Shown here piece by piece: positions 13,233-24,272 of a stretch of 64,000 nucleotides of DNA. The notes below the pieces were generated by a model. That model saw only the letters and a program-made list of their open reading frames with translations, had not been told where the DNA came from and did no database searches. Source of the stretch: Allantophomopsis cytisporea (taxonomy: Eukaryota > Ascomycota > Leotiomycetes > Phacidiales > Phacidiaceae); assembly GCA_024752435.1 (NCBI GenBank), contig CP103034.1:1302001-1366000 (forward strand). Direction: 5' to 3'. Within the stretch, counting starts at the first letter, position 1. Every line of letters starts with the position of its first letter. A program made the translations under genes and the position numbers.

Positions 13233-14453
13233 TGTATGTAATGATTGTAGAGTAGTTCCTCACACCTGTAACATGGATATACTCTCCATGTCTATGCAAA
13301 GTGCACATCTTGATGCACTTGCCACACTCGTCAATTTAAAGTTGTTCTCCTGACACGGACAAGTCGTGGAGAATTCGGGGGCTTAGTGACCGAGATGTGG
13401 AAGTCAATCGCGCCAAGGGGGCGGAGTTGGAAACAACAATGCGAGTATAGAAATCTCGGATAGATAGCATCGTATATACCTCAAAACTTCGGACTACAGA
13501 AATAAAAAGGTTACAGGCAAGTAAAAAGGCTGCGATATCTTCTAAAGAGGGTAAGAGTGAGTGGGAGGTTTGAAGGAAGAGTAGAAGGAAATTTGGTGCG
13601 GGAGAGCGATCGGCTCATCAGAAACGATTTTAGCAAAGGAGATTGAGGAGTGACAGGCACACTAGGCGATGACGGACATCTAGTGCGAGCCGATGGGAGC
13701 ATTCTAGGCACTTTATCCATTTGAATATGAGAGTGTGTACCAGTGATGAAAATCGAACGACGTATGTACTCATTCATGTACGCAGCACGCAGCACTACGT
13801 GTGTACATAGGTATACGTCACGACTTTTATACTTTAAAATTTTTGAACTTGAGAGAATCCGAACAATCCACAATCAGATTGCAAAGCATTGTACTTATTC
13901 ATGCTACAATTTGTTTTTTATTTTCAGGTTTGTTGCCGTACAGAGCAAGTACTCTTAAGTCAATGTGATCAAATTAATCAACCTTCTCGCTCTTGTTTTC
14001 CTTTTCGTTTGTTTCCTAAACTATGAATGAGTCCATATATAGACTAATAATGATCAGTGAAAAGGTATCTACCTACATGTCTCATATACTCCGTATGCAT
14101 AGGTAGGGTACATATCTCGCCTTCCTTGTCGTAGATCATGTCTTAACAGAGTGAGTTCTCTTATTAGCAGCCACTGCTGTTAACTTCGTTTTTATTGGTG
14201 ATATCATGAACGAATGCTCCCTATTACAATATCTATTGATTACCGAATGGATTTTCTGTCGTCATATAAGCATTGAAACTAGATAGCAAGATGACAGCAT
14301 CATATCGAAAGGCTAGGTATACCAATTAGTTGCCTTCAGCACTTGTTTCTTCTAGTAGCAAAAAGGCGTCAATTCCATACATCATAGGTTGGGTACATAT
14401 ATCGTCCTGATCTGCTTCCTTTCTCGAATCTACAAAATATCTCTCTTTGCTTT
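13233..14453. other. Intergenic region
   Basis: Holds the 3' flank of the phosphatase gene and the promoter of the GFA-domain gene. No coding region or structured element was recognised. Confidence 0.5.
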
Positions 14454-15328
14454 ATGACATCACAAATATTCTCTTCTTTCAAACCTCATCGCATTCCTCA
14501 ATACTTTAAGCTGCGTGCCCCTATCAGTTCCTCGCCAGCATTTTCGGTTTCCACTATCCGCACGACTATGGCTCCCAGTAATGAACAGCACGAGCAGGCA
14601 CGAAACAATGGGTCCACCGATCATGAACTTCAAGGAGAAAAAAATGAGTGGAAATTTGAAGCTCCGTACAAAGTCCATGGCGATTCGGACTTCAATGCTC
14701 TTTATGAGGGCGGCTGCCATTGTGGCAAGGTCAAGTACCAGTTAAGCAGAGAAAGACCTCTGTCATCGAAGTACTGTCATTGCACGACTTGTCAAGTACT
14801 ACATGGTAACTATCACCTATCACGATGCTCACGGCTTGCATTGACTGATAGTTCCACTACAGGCGCACCATTTCAATGGGCAGCTATTTTCCATAAGGAG
14901 GATATAAATTTTACTCGCGGTCATCACGACTTAGGCTGGTATGATTCATCTGAGCAGACTACGAAGCACAAGTTGCCATGCAAGGTCAGCTGTGCCTATT
15001 GCAGAAGTCCGATTATGGATGAGGGTAGAAATATGATTCTATTATTCCCCAGTCTGATAAAATTTAAGAACGAGGAGGAAAAGAAGAAATTTGCTCCAGA
15101 GTAAGTTATGTAACCCAGCACTGATAACCTTTATGTTCTGACTTTTTTGTTATTAGATGCCATATGTTCTATTCTCAGCGTCTCGTCGACATCCCGGATG
15201 GAAAACCAAAGTGGACGGGCATCAATGATAAGAGTGATCTAATTGAGGACAGTCCTCCAGAAGCAATTAAAAAGAGGAAGAGGGAAGTTGAGGAAGAGGA
15301 AAAGAAGAAATCAAATAAGGGCAGTTGA
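14454..15328 (+). CDS. GFA/CENP-V-type zinc-binding protein, three exons
   Basis: Member of the glutathione-dependent formaldehyde-activating (GFA)/CENP-V fold. Exons 14454..14805, 14863..15100 and 15157..15328 give about 253 residues. The zinc ligands are visible in the expected order: GGCHCGKV, KYCHCTTC and SCAYCRSP. The N-terminal 38 or so residues are rich in Ser, Arg and Lys with no acidic residue before the second Met (TTMAPSNE), suggesting a mitochondrial presequence; a start at that Met would give a cytosolic form. The C-terminus is a charged Lys/Glu tail (KKRKREVEEEEKKK). The first intron is 57 nt with no in-frame stop, so its retention would insert 19 residues right after the second Cys pair. 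The substrate is unknown, since few GFA proteins have proven formaldehyde chemistry. Confidence 0.88.
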
Positions 15329-15492
15329 TATGGGGGAAATAACTAGCTCAATCTCACATAACATTCATTGAAAATACTTGTAAAAGTTGCGGCTTAAAGT
15401 GTTTACAAAACAAATAACTAGCTCTTATTGGTAATGCAAGCTCTAAAGAAGAATAAAAGCAGGAGAGAGGCTTCGCTTTAATTATACATAAC

Positions 15493-16107
15493 TAACGTAA
15501 TTTCCTTGGAACCGACGCATTACCCGAAGCGACACAAATTCCAATATTTTGTCAATATCTTATTATAACTATGAATACAAGTCCAAATCGGGTAGGCGAA
15601 TATACTATTACTCTTTAGCTTCTGTTATACTGTATGTGTAAGCTCTACGCTAATTGCACACTATTACAATAAGTTACACTTATTATCAACATACCTTTAT
15701 TTTTTACTTCTCTTGTACTTTATAAGAGCTCCTAGCTAGCTATATATAAGTAGTCTTAAGTATAAGGTTAGTAGGGCTTTAAAACCCTACATGTAAATTT
15801 ATAGCTATTTACAATAGCTCTAGCTAGACTTATTAAGAGATTTAGTAAAAAGCAAATAGTTTTTCAGGTTAATATAATTTATAGAGAACCGACGTGTTGG
15901 CCGAAGCAATGCAAATTCCAATATTTTGTTAATATCTTGTTATAACTCTATATATACTAGTCCTAATTGGGCTAGAAGCTAGAGAGCTATAGTCTATCTC
16001 CCAGCCCAATTAGGACTAGTATATATAGAGTTATAACAAGATATTAACAAAATATTGGAATTTGCATTGCTTCGGCCAATACGTCGGTTCTCTATAAGTC
16101 ACGTTAT
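15493..16107. mobile_element. AT-rich foldback (MITE-like) element, first copy
   Basis: A roughly 615-bp element with inverted ends. The left end reads inward AACCGACGCATTACCCGAAG (from about 15510); the right end is its mirror, finishing with CTCTATAAGTCACGTTA. Subterminal sequence common to other copies in this window (AAATTCCAATATTTTGT; ACTAGTCC...AAT) is present on both sides. The interior contains the same TACTTCTCTTG...AAGAGCTCCTAGCTAGCT module seen at 23.7, 24.9 and 26.4 kb. A second, nearly perfect hairpin occupies its right third. No coding capacity. The nearest gene boundaries are the GFA gene (15328) and DUF1772 gene (16603). Confidence 0.75.
15879..16097. repeat. Near-perfect hairpin: 95-bp arms, 29-nt loop
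   Basis: Arm 15879..15973 is the reverse complement of 16003..16097 with a single G/A difference that I can find (GTGTTGG against GTATTGG), separated by a 29-nt spacer (15974-16002). The outer ends are TTATAGAGAACCGACG and its complement. Either a small independent element or a rearranged end of the surrounding 615-bp element. Confidence 0.92.
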
Positions 16108-16602
16108 AACTAGGCTCTATTGTCACTAACTACTCAATTTGTATTGTACATAACTTAACGTAACTATGGAGGAATAGAAGCTGTAAATTCATATGTGCAT
16201 CTTGACACTTTCTTTGGATTAGCATTTATAGTTAGAGTTAACTATGACCAACTCAGATCAAAGCACTACAAACAGCACTGTTTCGGCAATGTGCCAATTC
16301 CCTAGAGTTAATCAAGCTACATACTGCGATGATGATTTGTTTTCACTGCACATCTCAGTTTAATTTTCCCGCAAAACCGGGAGGAACACCACTTCAGCAA
16401 ACTATGGAAGCAGTGCCTAATCGATGATGTATGCCACTTGACTGCTGCGCATGTAGTTTCTATAGAGCATTAGAGGTCTTTCTTCCTCGAGGCTTCACAA
16501 AGCCGCTCACCAATGATAAGTGAAAGAAACAATTTCATTCTGTAAGTGAAACACCTTCGTAGTATTCGTCAAGTAATCCAAAAAAAATAAAAATAAATCA
16601 AC
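16108..16602. other. Transition from AT-rich repeat to genic DNA
   Basis: AT-rich to about 16150, then ordinary composition. It holds the 3' flank of the DUF1772 gene. Nothing else recognised. Confidence 0.5.
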
Positions 16603-17262
16603 TCATGTCAGAGCAGTTAGCAGCCCTAAAAGGCCCCCTCCACCAATCAATACCGCCCTTATAAGATTCAACATAGAGAATTTACCAAGAAGTTGCCTTG
16701 TCTTCTCGTCGTCTGCCCCCGTTGTTCCAGCATTAGTCTGAGCCTGAGGCCCACTCAGATCAGTAAATTCAGCGGCTTCACCTTTGCTGTTGACAGAGTC
16801 GAGCGCACTGCGTTCGCCGGGTTGATGTTTCCCACTGTTTCCACGGGCACTTTGTTCGCTACGGGCGCCGCCCTTCTCCTCATTCATTTTGATGAGTGCA
16901 AAATTGGTTGGTATCATAGCGAAAGAAGTGAATGGTCCTATACTAAGACTGAGAGCGGCGGCAGCAAGGTAGCCATTGATCTTTCCGCCATTACTGAAGA
17001 GCCTGACCAATTGTGTAACGCTTCGTCCTGGTGGAAGAGCAGCAAGAGCTAGATACGCGAAGCCCGCCCCTGAGATCAGGGCTGCTTGTGGGAATATGTG
17101 AGAACCCCGACTGAAAAGCCAACGGATCGAAGGGAGTGAACGAGATGCTGGCTGGGATTGTAGCTCGGGGATGTCGAATAGAGACAGAGTTGCAATCCCG
17201 CCGGAAGCAACGAGAGATACTGAGATGCTGAGAGCCTGAACTATGACTGTGCTTGAAGGCAT
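16603..17262 (-). CDS. DUF1772 (anthrone-oxygenase-like) membrane protein
   Basis: A 219-residue multi-pass membrane protein of the DUF1772 family, which includes the anthrone oxygenases of polyketide pathways as well as many members of unknown role. Start taken at MPSSTVIVQALSISVS; an in-frame ATG 84 nt upstream would add a hydrophilic stretch ahead of the first membrane helix. Hydrophobic segments are near residues 5-25, 60-80, 105-125 and 195-217. A long Ser/Gly/Glu-rich loop (about 130-185) separates the last two. Typical motifs such as SIGPFTSFAMIPTNFALIKMNE (in part) fit the family's third helix. It is divergent from the Zn2Cys6 regulator, with 323 bp between the starts. No polyketide synthase is visible in this window, so an anthrone-oxidising role is not supported. 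Confidence 0.78.
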   Translation of the reverse strand: MPSSTVIVQALSISVSLVASGGIATLSLFDIPELQSQPASRSLPSIRWLFSRGSHIFPQAALISGAGFAYLALAALPPGRSVTQLVRLFSNGGKINGYLAAAALSLSIGPFTSFAMIPTNFALIKMNEEKGGARSEQSARGNSGKHQPGERSALDSVNSKGEAAEFTDLSGPQAQTNAGTTGADDEKTRQLLGKFSMLNLIRAVLIGGGGLLGLLTALT

Positions 17263-17585
17263 TGTCGAGGAATGTGCGAATATTTTGAAACTGCATTCTT
17301 CCCCTCCCTCATATAGAAAACCATGGTTAAGTAGACTGGAAATCATCTTCAGTGATTGGACACGAGATTGTTGATATATGGTATAGGAATGATGTCAAGA
17401 TGACCGAACAACCGGGACGCCAAACCCCGCAAAATCCGATCAGTAGAGCCTCGACAGCGATGGATGACAAAGAGCCGTAGCAAGAGAATTCAACCACAGT
17501 CACGCAAAAAGGTTGTGAGCAATGTTTCGGAGTATGAAAATAGCATTCTAGTCCTATAACCACCGCGATACCCCTCTCAGGGACG
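17263..17585. promoter_or_regulatory. Bidirectional promoter, DUF1772 / Zn2Cys6 regulator
   Basis: A 323-bp gap between two divergent starts. No clear TATA or inverted CGG operator pair stood out, so the shared regulation is inferred from position only. Confidence 0.4.
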
Positions 17586-19883
17586 ATGGAGCTTCCCTCA
17601 TCAGTTCGACTGAGCTGTGAGCAATGTCGCCGCCGCAAGATTAAGTGTGACAAAAGGACTCCATGCTCAGCTTGTAACAATTCAGGCATTAGCTGTAATG
17701 CAATACAGCGTGCGCGGCTACCTCGGGGACGGAGTGGAAAAGTGCAGAGTAAGAGCTCGATGCTGGACACCAGAGTAGCGCATATCGAGCATCTAGTCAA
17801 GCAATTAGAGGTGAGATGACGAAGATTTACTCTTGATGCACATGTACTGATGCTTGAATGTAGTCACAAGTACGCACTGCCAGGGATGAAAACCACGTCA
17901 AACCCCGGGAGGATACATCCTTCTTGGAACCTCAGATTCAAGCTGCCTCCAGGATGGGCGGGTTCATTGCACAAGATTTCTGGACGACGTTGTCACAGCA
18001 GGTAACTCCATGTTCATCACCTTAAATGCTCAAGTGGGCGTGCTGATATTGGCACTGGCACTTAAGCTAACAAAGTCTCATCTAGGTCTCCGATCTTCGA
18101 GATATCCTTGAAGGCTCAGATGACGATGATGGATATCACGAGGCTGCTTTTCCGTCGACATTTTCTACATCTGACTTGTCTTCCACATCTGAGACAATCC
18201 TTTTCAACCGTGAGTCCGTTGCGAGTGACCCTAGCACATTTCAACCTCCGTCGGAGCCAATGAGGATTATATTGCTCGACTTATATCATCAACGGGTAGA
18301 TGCACTTTTCAAAGTCATACACTTCCCTACGGTGCTTGACGCAATTAAAAACAAGTACGCGACTACGCTGAACGTACCGCTGTCACCTTCTATGCAGGCC
18401 TTAGAGTACTCAATGTACTTTGCAGCGTTATGCAGTATTACTGATCATGAGTGTGAAAGCATGTTGCTGGGCACGAGGCGGTCACTGATACAGAAATATC
18501 AAACTGAGACAGAGATTTGGACTTCCAGAGCAGGCCTTTTGAAAACCCCAGATTTGACTGTACTTCAAGCCTTTGTTCTATATCTGGTGAGTCTCTGTAC
18601 ATTTTTGATAGATGAGACTCATGATTTATCTCCTTTGATTCTTACATTTCCCATCAGAAGCTAATTAATACTCCTAGTCTGCACTTCGTTCACGTAATAG
18701 CTTTGCTACAAGCTGGACCCTATTGGCCATCGCTGTGAGGGTTGCAAGTGCTCTAGGACTTGGCTCAGAGGACCCAAGGGTATGGTCGGCATACGAATTA
18801 GAGTTACGGCGACGACTCTGGTTCTGTATTGGCTTGCTAGATACCCAGGCAGCTCTCGATAGGGGATCATTGTGTCTGCTATCTTGTGGGGACTTTGTGT
18901 TTCCACCTCTTAATACTAATGACAGGGACATTGGTCTTGAGTATGTGACGCAACGTTCAATGCAAGAATTCACAGATATGTCCTTCCCTTTGATGACATA
19001 CGAGGCCATGGTCTGCCAGAAGAAAATATGTACGCCTATGGTCGTATCTAAAGGAAGCTGGGAGGCCTGGAATGATAAAGTTCGGACCCTTGCAGCCTTT
19101 GAGAAGTCCATGAGTCGGCAGTATGACAGCGTCAATGAATCCTCCAAGCCACTGGAAAAATACATAAAATTGGTAGCCCAGGGCACTGTAGTGAATCTGC
19201 AATTACTGCTTCGAAGACCGCTTTACAAGAGCCAGCACAATACATCTCCGCCATGGGATGAATTCGATGTGTTAGAGGTGGGAGTAAAAGTTCTTGAGCA
19301 GTCTCTAAAGAAGCACGCCCTTGGTGAGCTTGCTCTCTGGGCATGGTGGTCATGGGTCAAGTGGTATGCTTTGGCAGTGGTACTTGCTGAACTATGTAGT
19401 CATCACGAGGGTGATTTTCACGATAGAGCGTATCTAATAGCGCAGAAGAGCTATGCACAATATTCTCACCTTATAGCTGACACCGCCTCGGGAATGCTTT
19501 GGAAACCAATTGCTAGACTTATGCGTCGAGTTCAGCATTTGAAAACCAGTAAAGCACAAGATTCAATGGAGATCGAGCCATCATACATATCGCATCTGCA
19601 TACAACTTCCAGAGATGGCAGTGAAACACGACCAAGTCAGCAGACTGAGCAAGCACATAACCACCTTTTTGACTACACATTTCAGGGCTCGCAATCAGCA
19701 CCACAAACCAATGTCGAAAATGTGGCTTTGGGCTGGAGCAATGATGCATACGACGTTTCCATGAATAACGGAGACTATCGACAGCTAGGGATAAACGAGG
19801 AATTTGACCATGGAGATGGGATGTCTTGGCTAAACTGGAATTTGTTCCTTGAAGATGTTAATCGTTCAAGTGTAGAGCTATGA
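17586..19883 (+). CDS. Zn2Cys6 transcription factor with fungal_trans domain, four exons
   Basis: Exons 17586..17810, 17864..18001, 18086..18586 and 18678..19883, all joined in phase 0, give 689 residues. The binuclear zinc cluster is complete with Cys at 11, 14, 21, 27, 30 and 37 (CEQCRRRKIKCDKRTPCSAC), followed by a basic linker and a short coiled-coil (TRVAHIEHLVKQLE). The fungal_trans regulatory domain runs from about residue 180 to 480 and includes ELRRRLWFCIGLLDTQAALDRG. The C-terminal part is polar. The target is unknown; the adjacent divergent DUF1772 gene is the obvious candidate by position. All three introns have good donors and AG acceptors, and the frame is intact. Confidence 0.9.
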
Positions 19884-21514
19884 AGAGACGAGGTATGGGT
19901 GCATCTTCCTGGCTCAGATACTTTCCATGAGTTCTTTTTCCCGCTGTCACCCCATGCACCAAAGGCCAGCTGCCAATTTCACTGCTTCTGCCAATTGAAG
20001 GACGAAGGATTCGACTTGCTGTATTTTCGCCTTTATAGCGGAAGAGATTGCTTCTGCACCAGCCAATACTCATGTGTTGTTTATAACCCGGTGTTGTGTA
20101 TATGAGTAGGCCATTCTTCTTACTGAATGACTTCAAGTGTCATGTCGCTCCGTTCAATTCACTATGTACGAGACATTGAGAGCCAAATTTGACGCATGCC
20201 ACTCTATCCATATTCAAGATTGTATACAGATTTACTCCTGTCACAGGTATATATTCAGAGTCCTTGATTCTTGAAAGAGAATCAATCAACCTCAAGAGAA
20301 CCACCTTTCCAAGAGTGCAAAACTCTATGATCTCAGCACTCTTTCTTTTGACTATTGAAAGCTTTGGAACACCTATCAACTCACCCCAAGGAACTAGTCG
20401 AGCTACCTTATCCTACTTGGCATTTCGGAAACAGTGCCCGAATCATACCAGCACTAGCGTGTTAAGTATTTCACTCTAAATCTACCGACAGACACTATCC
20501 GCCATGTTGAAGCAGACGATCTCCGCCTAGAAAGCAAAGAGTGAAAGCAATATTAAGATCTCCACAGTGGGAATAACATCATTATACCCACAAACTTAAA
20601 CCATAAGCTTATTACACTGTGGCGCCCGGCAATATCCGTACTTCCACCAGCGTTATTGCAACCGGACAGGACGAAAATCCATGACCATCCACGATACAGA
20701 AAACCAAGGAGAAACAGTGCGAAGTGCTGTTCTCGCCGGAATTTATATCCGAGAAACAAGACTTGTGGGAAAAGGAACGGTCCGTACTAAGCGTGATTCC
20801 AGTTAGAACGACTACAATCTCATCTGCGTCCAGATAGTTGTTTTCATATACGATCGATCCCCTCTTCCAGTGGAGGTTACGAGCACATGCGAGAATCTTG
20901 TGCTATGATAGTTGAGGGAACTGCTTCCATTAAGGCGCCAAAATAAAAGAGTTCTCGGAGTTGTGTTTCTTGGCATTGTTGCTAAACTTGGTTGCCGGGT
21001 CGCGCATGAGGATTTCCCTCTCGATCGCTGGGACGCCCTTCACGGCCTGGGCGCTCCAGAGGCGTTTGAATTTGTTAGTCGACTGAAGTAATTGCCGGTT
21101 TTTATTGGAGGTTACTCCTGGTGACTCTGTCAAGTGCCGTTTGAAAGGTCTGTAACATCTAGTCGATGACTTTTTATGCCTCTTTGAGAGCTTGTGTTTA
21201 ACTCCTTCAAATGAAGTCGTTTTCTTGAACCGGGCTCAAGGATTCTTCAACCTAAGCAGCGCTGTAGATTCCTTCAAGCAGCTTCTTCGAGCTGATCGTT
21301 AGATGAGGATAAGACATACTTTCAAGTCGGCTTCATCAGACTTGTTCTCTTGGTTATTCACAGGACTATGCTTGAAAATGGTATATAAGGGACAAGTAAT
21401 CCTTCTAATCTCTCAGCCATCAACTTTAGCACTCAGCATAACATCCTCACAATCAACTTATCAATAATCTATATCACGAGTTTCTCCTCATCAACAGCCC
21501 AGTCAACCACCGAA
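19884..21514. other. Intergenic region upstream of HsbA-like gene
   Basis: No gene recognised. It contains short AACTTGG/CTTCAAG-rich stretches around 21200-21340 and the HsbA promoter. A 67-codon minus-strand frame at 20930-21133 was considered and not accepted. Confidence 0.5.
21382..21388 (+). promoter_or_regulatory. TATA box of HsbA-like gene
   Basis: TATATAA lies 127 nt before the ATG at 21515, followed by a C/A-rich leader typical of strongly expressed secreted-protein genes in filamentous fungi. Confidence 0.6.
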
Positions 21515-22138
21515 ATGCAACTCATTAGCCTCGCCCTTATAAGCATCCTCCTCACCTTCACACATGCCCTACCAACTGCTCCCCTAACCCTTATCCTACA
21601 TGCCTCGCTCTCAGATCTTACTCCTTGTGCGCCCATGACACCAGGCCAAGTCGTCACCGCTATCAAAGCAATCGCAACCTTATCCTCCAACCTGCAGCGT
21701 CCAGCCAGCGGAATTAAACCAGGCTCAGTCCCAAACCCCTCCATTTTCCAGCCATTGATCACCGGATTCCAAGGCATTATCACCGTCGCCACAAGCGACA
21801 TCTCCGCCTTGGAAGCTGCACCCATGCCGCCTATTACCGACGACACCACCACGCAGGCTGTTTGTGACGCCTTCCATGATTTCGTCACTGTTCATCAACA
21901 GTTGCTCGCCATTGTCATTGGCAAGTCTGGACTCCTGTAGAGTGTCCTCTTAGGTCCTATTGCGGCTGTCCTAAGGTCCTTGGAGAGCGTCGTCGATGAG
22001 CTTGCTAACGACATCATCGATGCTGTCCCTTTCTGTGCTGACGGAGCTAACTCTGATGTTCAGGCTCTTGATGGGACTCTTGGTAAGGCTGTGTGTGCGT
22101 TCACGCCTTTGGGGACCTTGATTCCTCTTTTTTGCTAG
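21515..22138 (+). pseudogene. HsbA-like secreted protein gene with one in-frame TAG
   Basis: Encodes a hydrophobic-surface-binding protein A (HsbA/cell-wall galactomannoprotein) family member. There is a signal peptide (MQLISLALISILLTFTHALP), then a helical domain with TPGQVVTAIKAIATL, TSDISALEAAPMPP and VCDAFHDFVTVHQQLLAIVIGKSGLL. At 21938-21940 a TAG interrupts the frame. The same frame then continues without a shift for 65 codons of clear family sequence (PIAAVLRSLESVVDELANDI ... GTLGKAVCAF) to a TAG at 22136. Four cysteines are retained across both halves. No GT-AG intron of usable size removes the stop. A CAG-to-TAG change in CpA context would explain it, which is the RIP preference, and the RIP-like AT-rich block begins 0.8 kb downstream. 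A truncated 141-residue protein may still be made. Confidence 0.82.
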
Positions 22139-22980
22139 ATAGTACCAACACTGCTCAGTGGAGCATGGTATGTATAAGTTGAGCTCGTAATGTTTATACT
22201 CGAGTTGAATTGCTCCATCTTGCTTTTCTTGTATCCGCAACGCCTCGGTCCTTCGAGGTGGACCGACTTGGATGATTTGTTCTGCTTGTCTAACCTAATT
22301 GTATCAATATTGATGTCACAAAAGTTTAATGGAGTACTTCATCTGAATACATGAATTTAGTAGTAAAGAAAATGCTTCTAAAAAGTGGTATATGAATGCA
22401 CAAACTCTACGACTGTAGCAATCTTGAACTCCGGGCTTGACAATTTTTGCTGTATCAGACATTCTCTCATCTAGTTGGACTTTATTCAAAGCCTCGTATG
22501 TTTCTACCACATTCTTGCGAGGCTAACATCGGACATCCTTCTCAACCATTAACGTTAGCATGTTACCAGATATGTCCTATCTCTACAAGACAAGACCACG
22601 GCTTGGAAGTAATAGTGATAATATCTAGGAATACTCATCATCACTCTCTTCAGAACATACAAACAGTTTTGAGCATTAGTCGTGGGCTTCCAAACATGCA
22701 AAGCACAGGTTGGTATCTACAGTATAACCAGCAACCTATGACGAGTCCCACGTGTAAGCTATTATCATGGCTACGACTTGCTCGTAACGAATTTAACATG
22801 GTAGAAGTAACTAGCACCGTAATTCGATTGATGCTACTTCAATCTCTTTCCTGTATGTTTGTACGTAATTCTATGAAACCGAATTTAGATAAACTATTGG
22901 TTGCCCACTACTTTATAGTCTTGGCCAAATCCTTTCATTTCCTGGGGTTGAGAAATATTTATTCATTCTTCGAATTATGA
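22139..22980. other. Transition zone with one long unassigned frame
   Basis: A plus-strand frame without stops runs from about 22447 to 22980 (from the first ATG at 22498, about 160 codons). It has no recognised domain, no signal peptide and no clear codon bias. It is noted because it is long for its composition, but I do not call it a gene. Confidence 0.35.
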
Positions 22981-23368
22981 GTACGTATACGAAAGTAAAG
23001 TAGATAAAGTGACTGCAATGCCCATAAGCGATACAATTCTCAATATTTTGACTAAGATTTGCTATAACAAACGTACACTAGTCCAAATCAGGAAATAGAT
23101 CGGTATTTGGGTTTTCAGACTCAACTCTTAAATAATTAATGTTATGGATAGTCTACACATCAAGTAACTACCTAGTATACACCAAGTTATAATTTATAAT
23201 AGTCAATGTGTTAAAAAGCATATTACTTCCCTAATTATAAGCTAGACATAGATAGAGATTAAGTTACCTTTATTTTCTACTTTTCTTGCTTTTATAAGAG
23301 CTCCTAGCTAGCTAACTATAAAAAGCAAGTAGCTTTTCAAACTATATATTATATCTCCTTTTAAAAGT

Positions 23369-23547
23369 TAGAGTAACTAGCCTAGAACCGATGTACCGCG
23401 TTTTTTATACCAGAAGCGACATAGTACCCCTAATTTTCGCGAATTTTTGCGTTTAAGTTACTATTTTGTCTACTATTCTCTGAGAACTAGTAGTATACAT
23501 CTGTTCTAGGCCTGCGTTGGTTCTAAGCTAGTTAGTCTATAATACAA
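23369..23547. mobile_element. Small MITE-like element, mutated copy
   Basis: Begins TAGAGTAACTAGCCTAGAACC and carries the interior CGCGTTTTTTATACCAGAAG and CTACTATTCTCTGAGAACTA. It aligns throughout with the better-preserved copy at 25479-25632, differing mainly by G-to-A and C-to-T (for example GTGACTGGCCC against GTAACTAGCCT). The right end is confused by adjoining repeat sequence. Confidence 0.7.
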
Positions 23548-24272
23548 CTAGCCTATAAACAACGCAGGCCTATAAGCAATGTATTTTCAATTATTGGTCA
23601 ATAATTCATTATAACTCTACATGCACCAGTCCAAATCAGGTAAGCAGATAGGATACAGCTCTCTAGTATCAGCTCTATTGAATGTGTAATTTTTACATCA
23701 ATTGAGTACAACTAGACCAAGTTATACTCATTTTGAGTATGCGCTCTTTTTCTACTTCTCTTACTCTTTACAAGAGTTCCTACCTAGCTAGCTGTTTACA
23801 AATCGTTGTATATATATAGGCTTCTTAGGGCATAAAGATGCTATATATAACTTGGTTTTATATTTATATAACCCCTAAAGGGAGATATAGCATGCGGCTT
23901 AAAAATCACTTGTGTTTTACCAAAGCTCTTTATAACTCTAGCTAGAGCAATTACAAATAACTATAAGCTTATATATAGGGTCTTTATACGCTAATTAGCC
24001 TATACATAAGACGATCTGTATATAGCTAGCTAGGAGCTTTTGTAAAGTGTAAAAGTAGCCAAATATAAAGGTTAACTGAAATTCAGGATAACTTAGTGTA
24101 TTTGTACCCAATTAGCGTGAAAACTATATATACTATAGAGAGGAAGCTATAGAATTGTATGCCGGTCTGCTTACCCAATTTAGACTAGCGTATGTAGAGT
24201 TGTATTTACTTTAAGTAAAAACTCCAAAAGTGCGTCGCTTAAAGGCCTGCGTCGCTTATAGGCCAGTTACAC
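23541..24272. mobile_element. Foldback element of about 730 bp
   Basis: The left end reads AACTAGCCTATAAACAACGC and the right end is the reverse complement of a closely similar sequence, ending GCTTATAGGCCAGTT. Both arms continue inward with CTCTACATGCACCAGTCC-type and TAGCTAGCT modules, so the whole copy can fold on itself around a short unpaired centre near 23.9 kb. Confidence 0.7.

Noticed and set aside
16603..19883. Secondary-metabolite cluster
   Set aside because: Only a DUF1772 protein and a regulator are present; no synthase, transporter or tailoring enzymes are visible in the window.
20930..21133. 67-codon minus-strand frame
   Set aside because: Short, isolated and without a recognised family or promoter.
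21938..21940. TAG as a recoded amino acid or intron part
   Set aside because: No usable GT-AG pair removes it in frame and no recoding signal is visible; a point mutation is simpler.
22447..22980. 177-codon frame near the repeat block
   Set aside because: It begins at TTG; from the first ATG (22498) it has no recognised motif, signal peptide or splice support. Kept only as a note.
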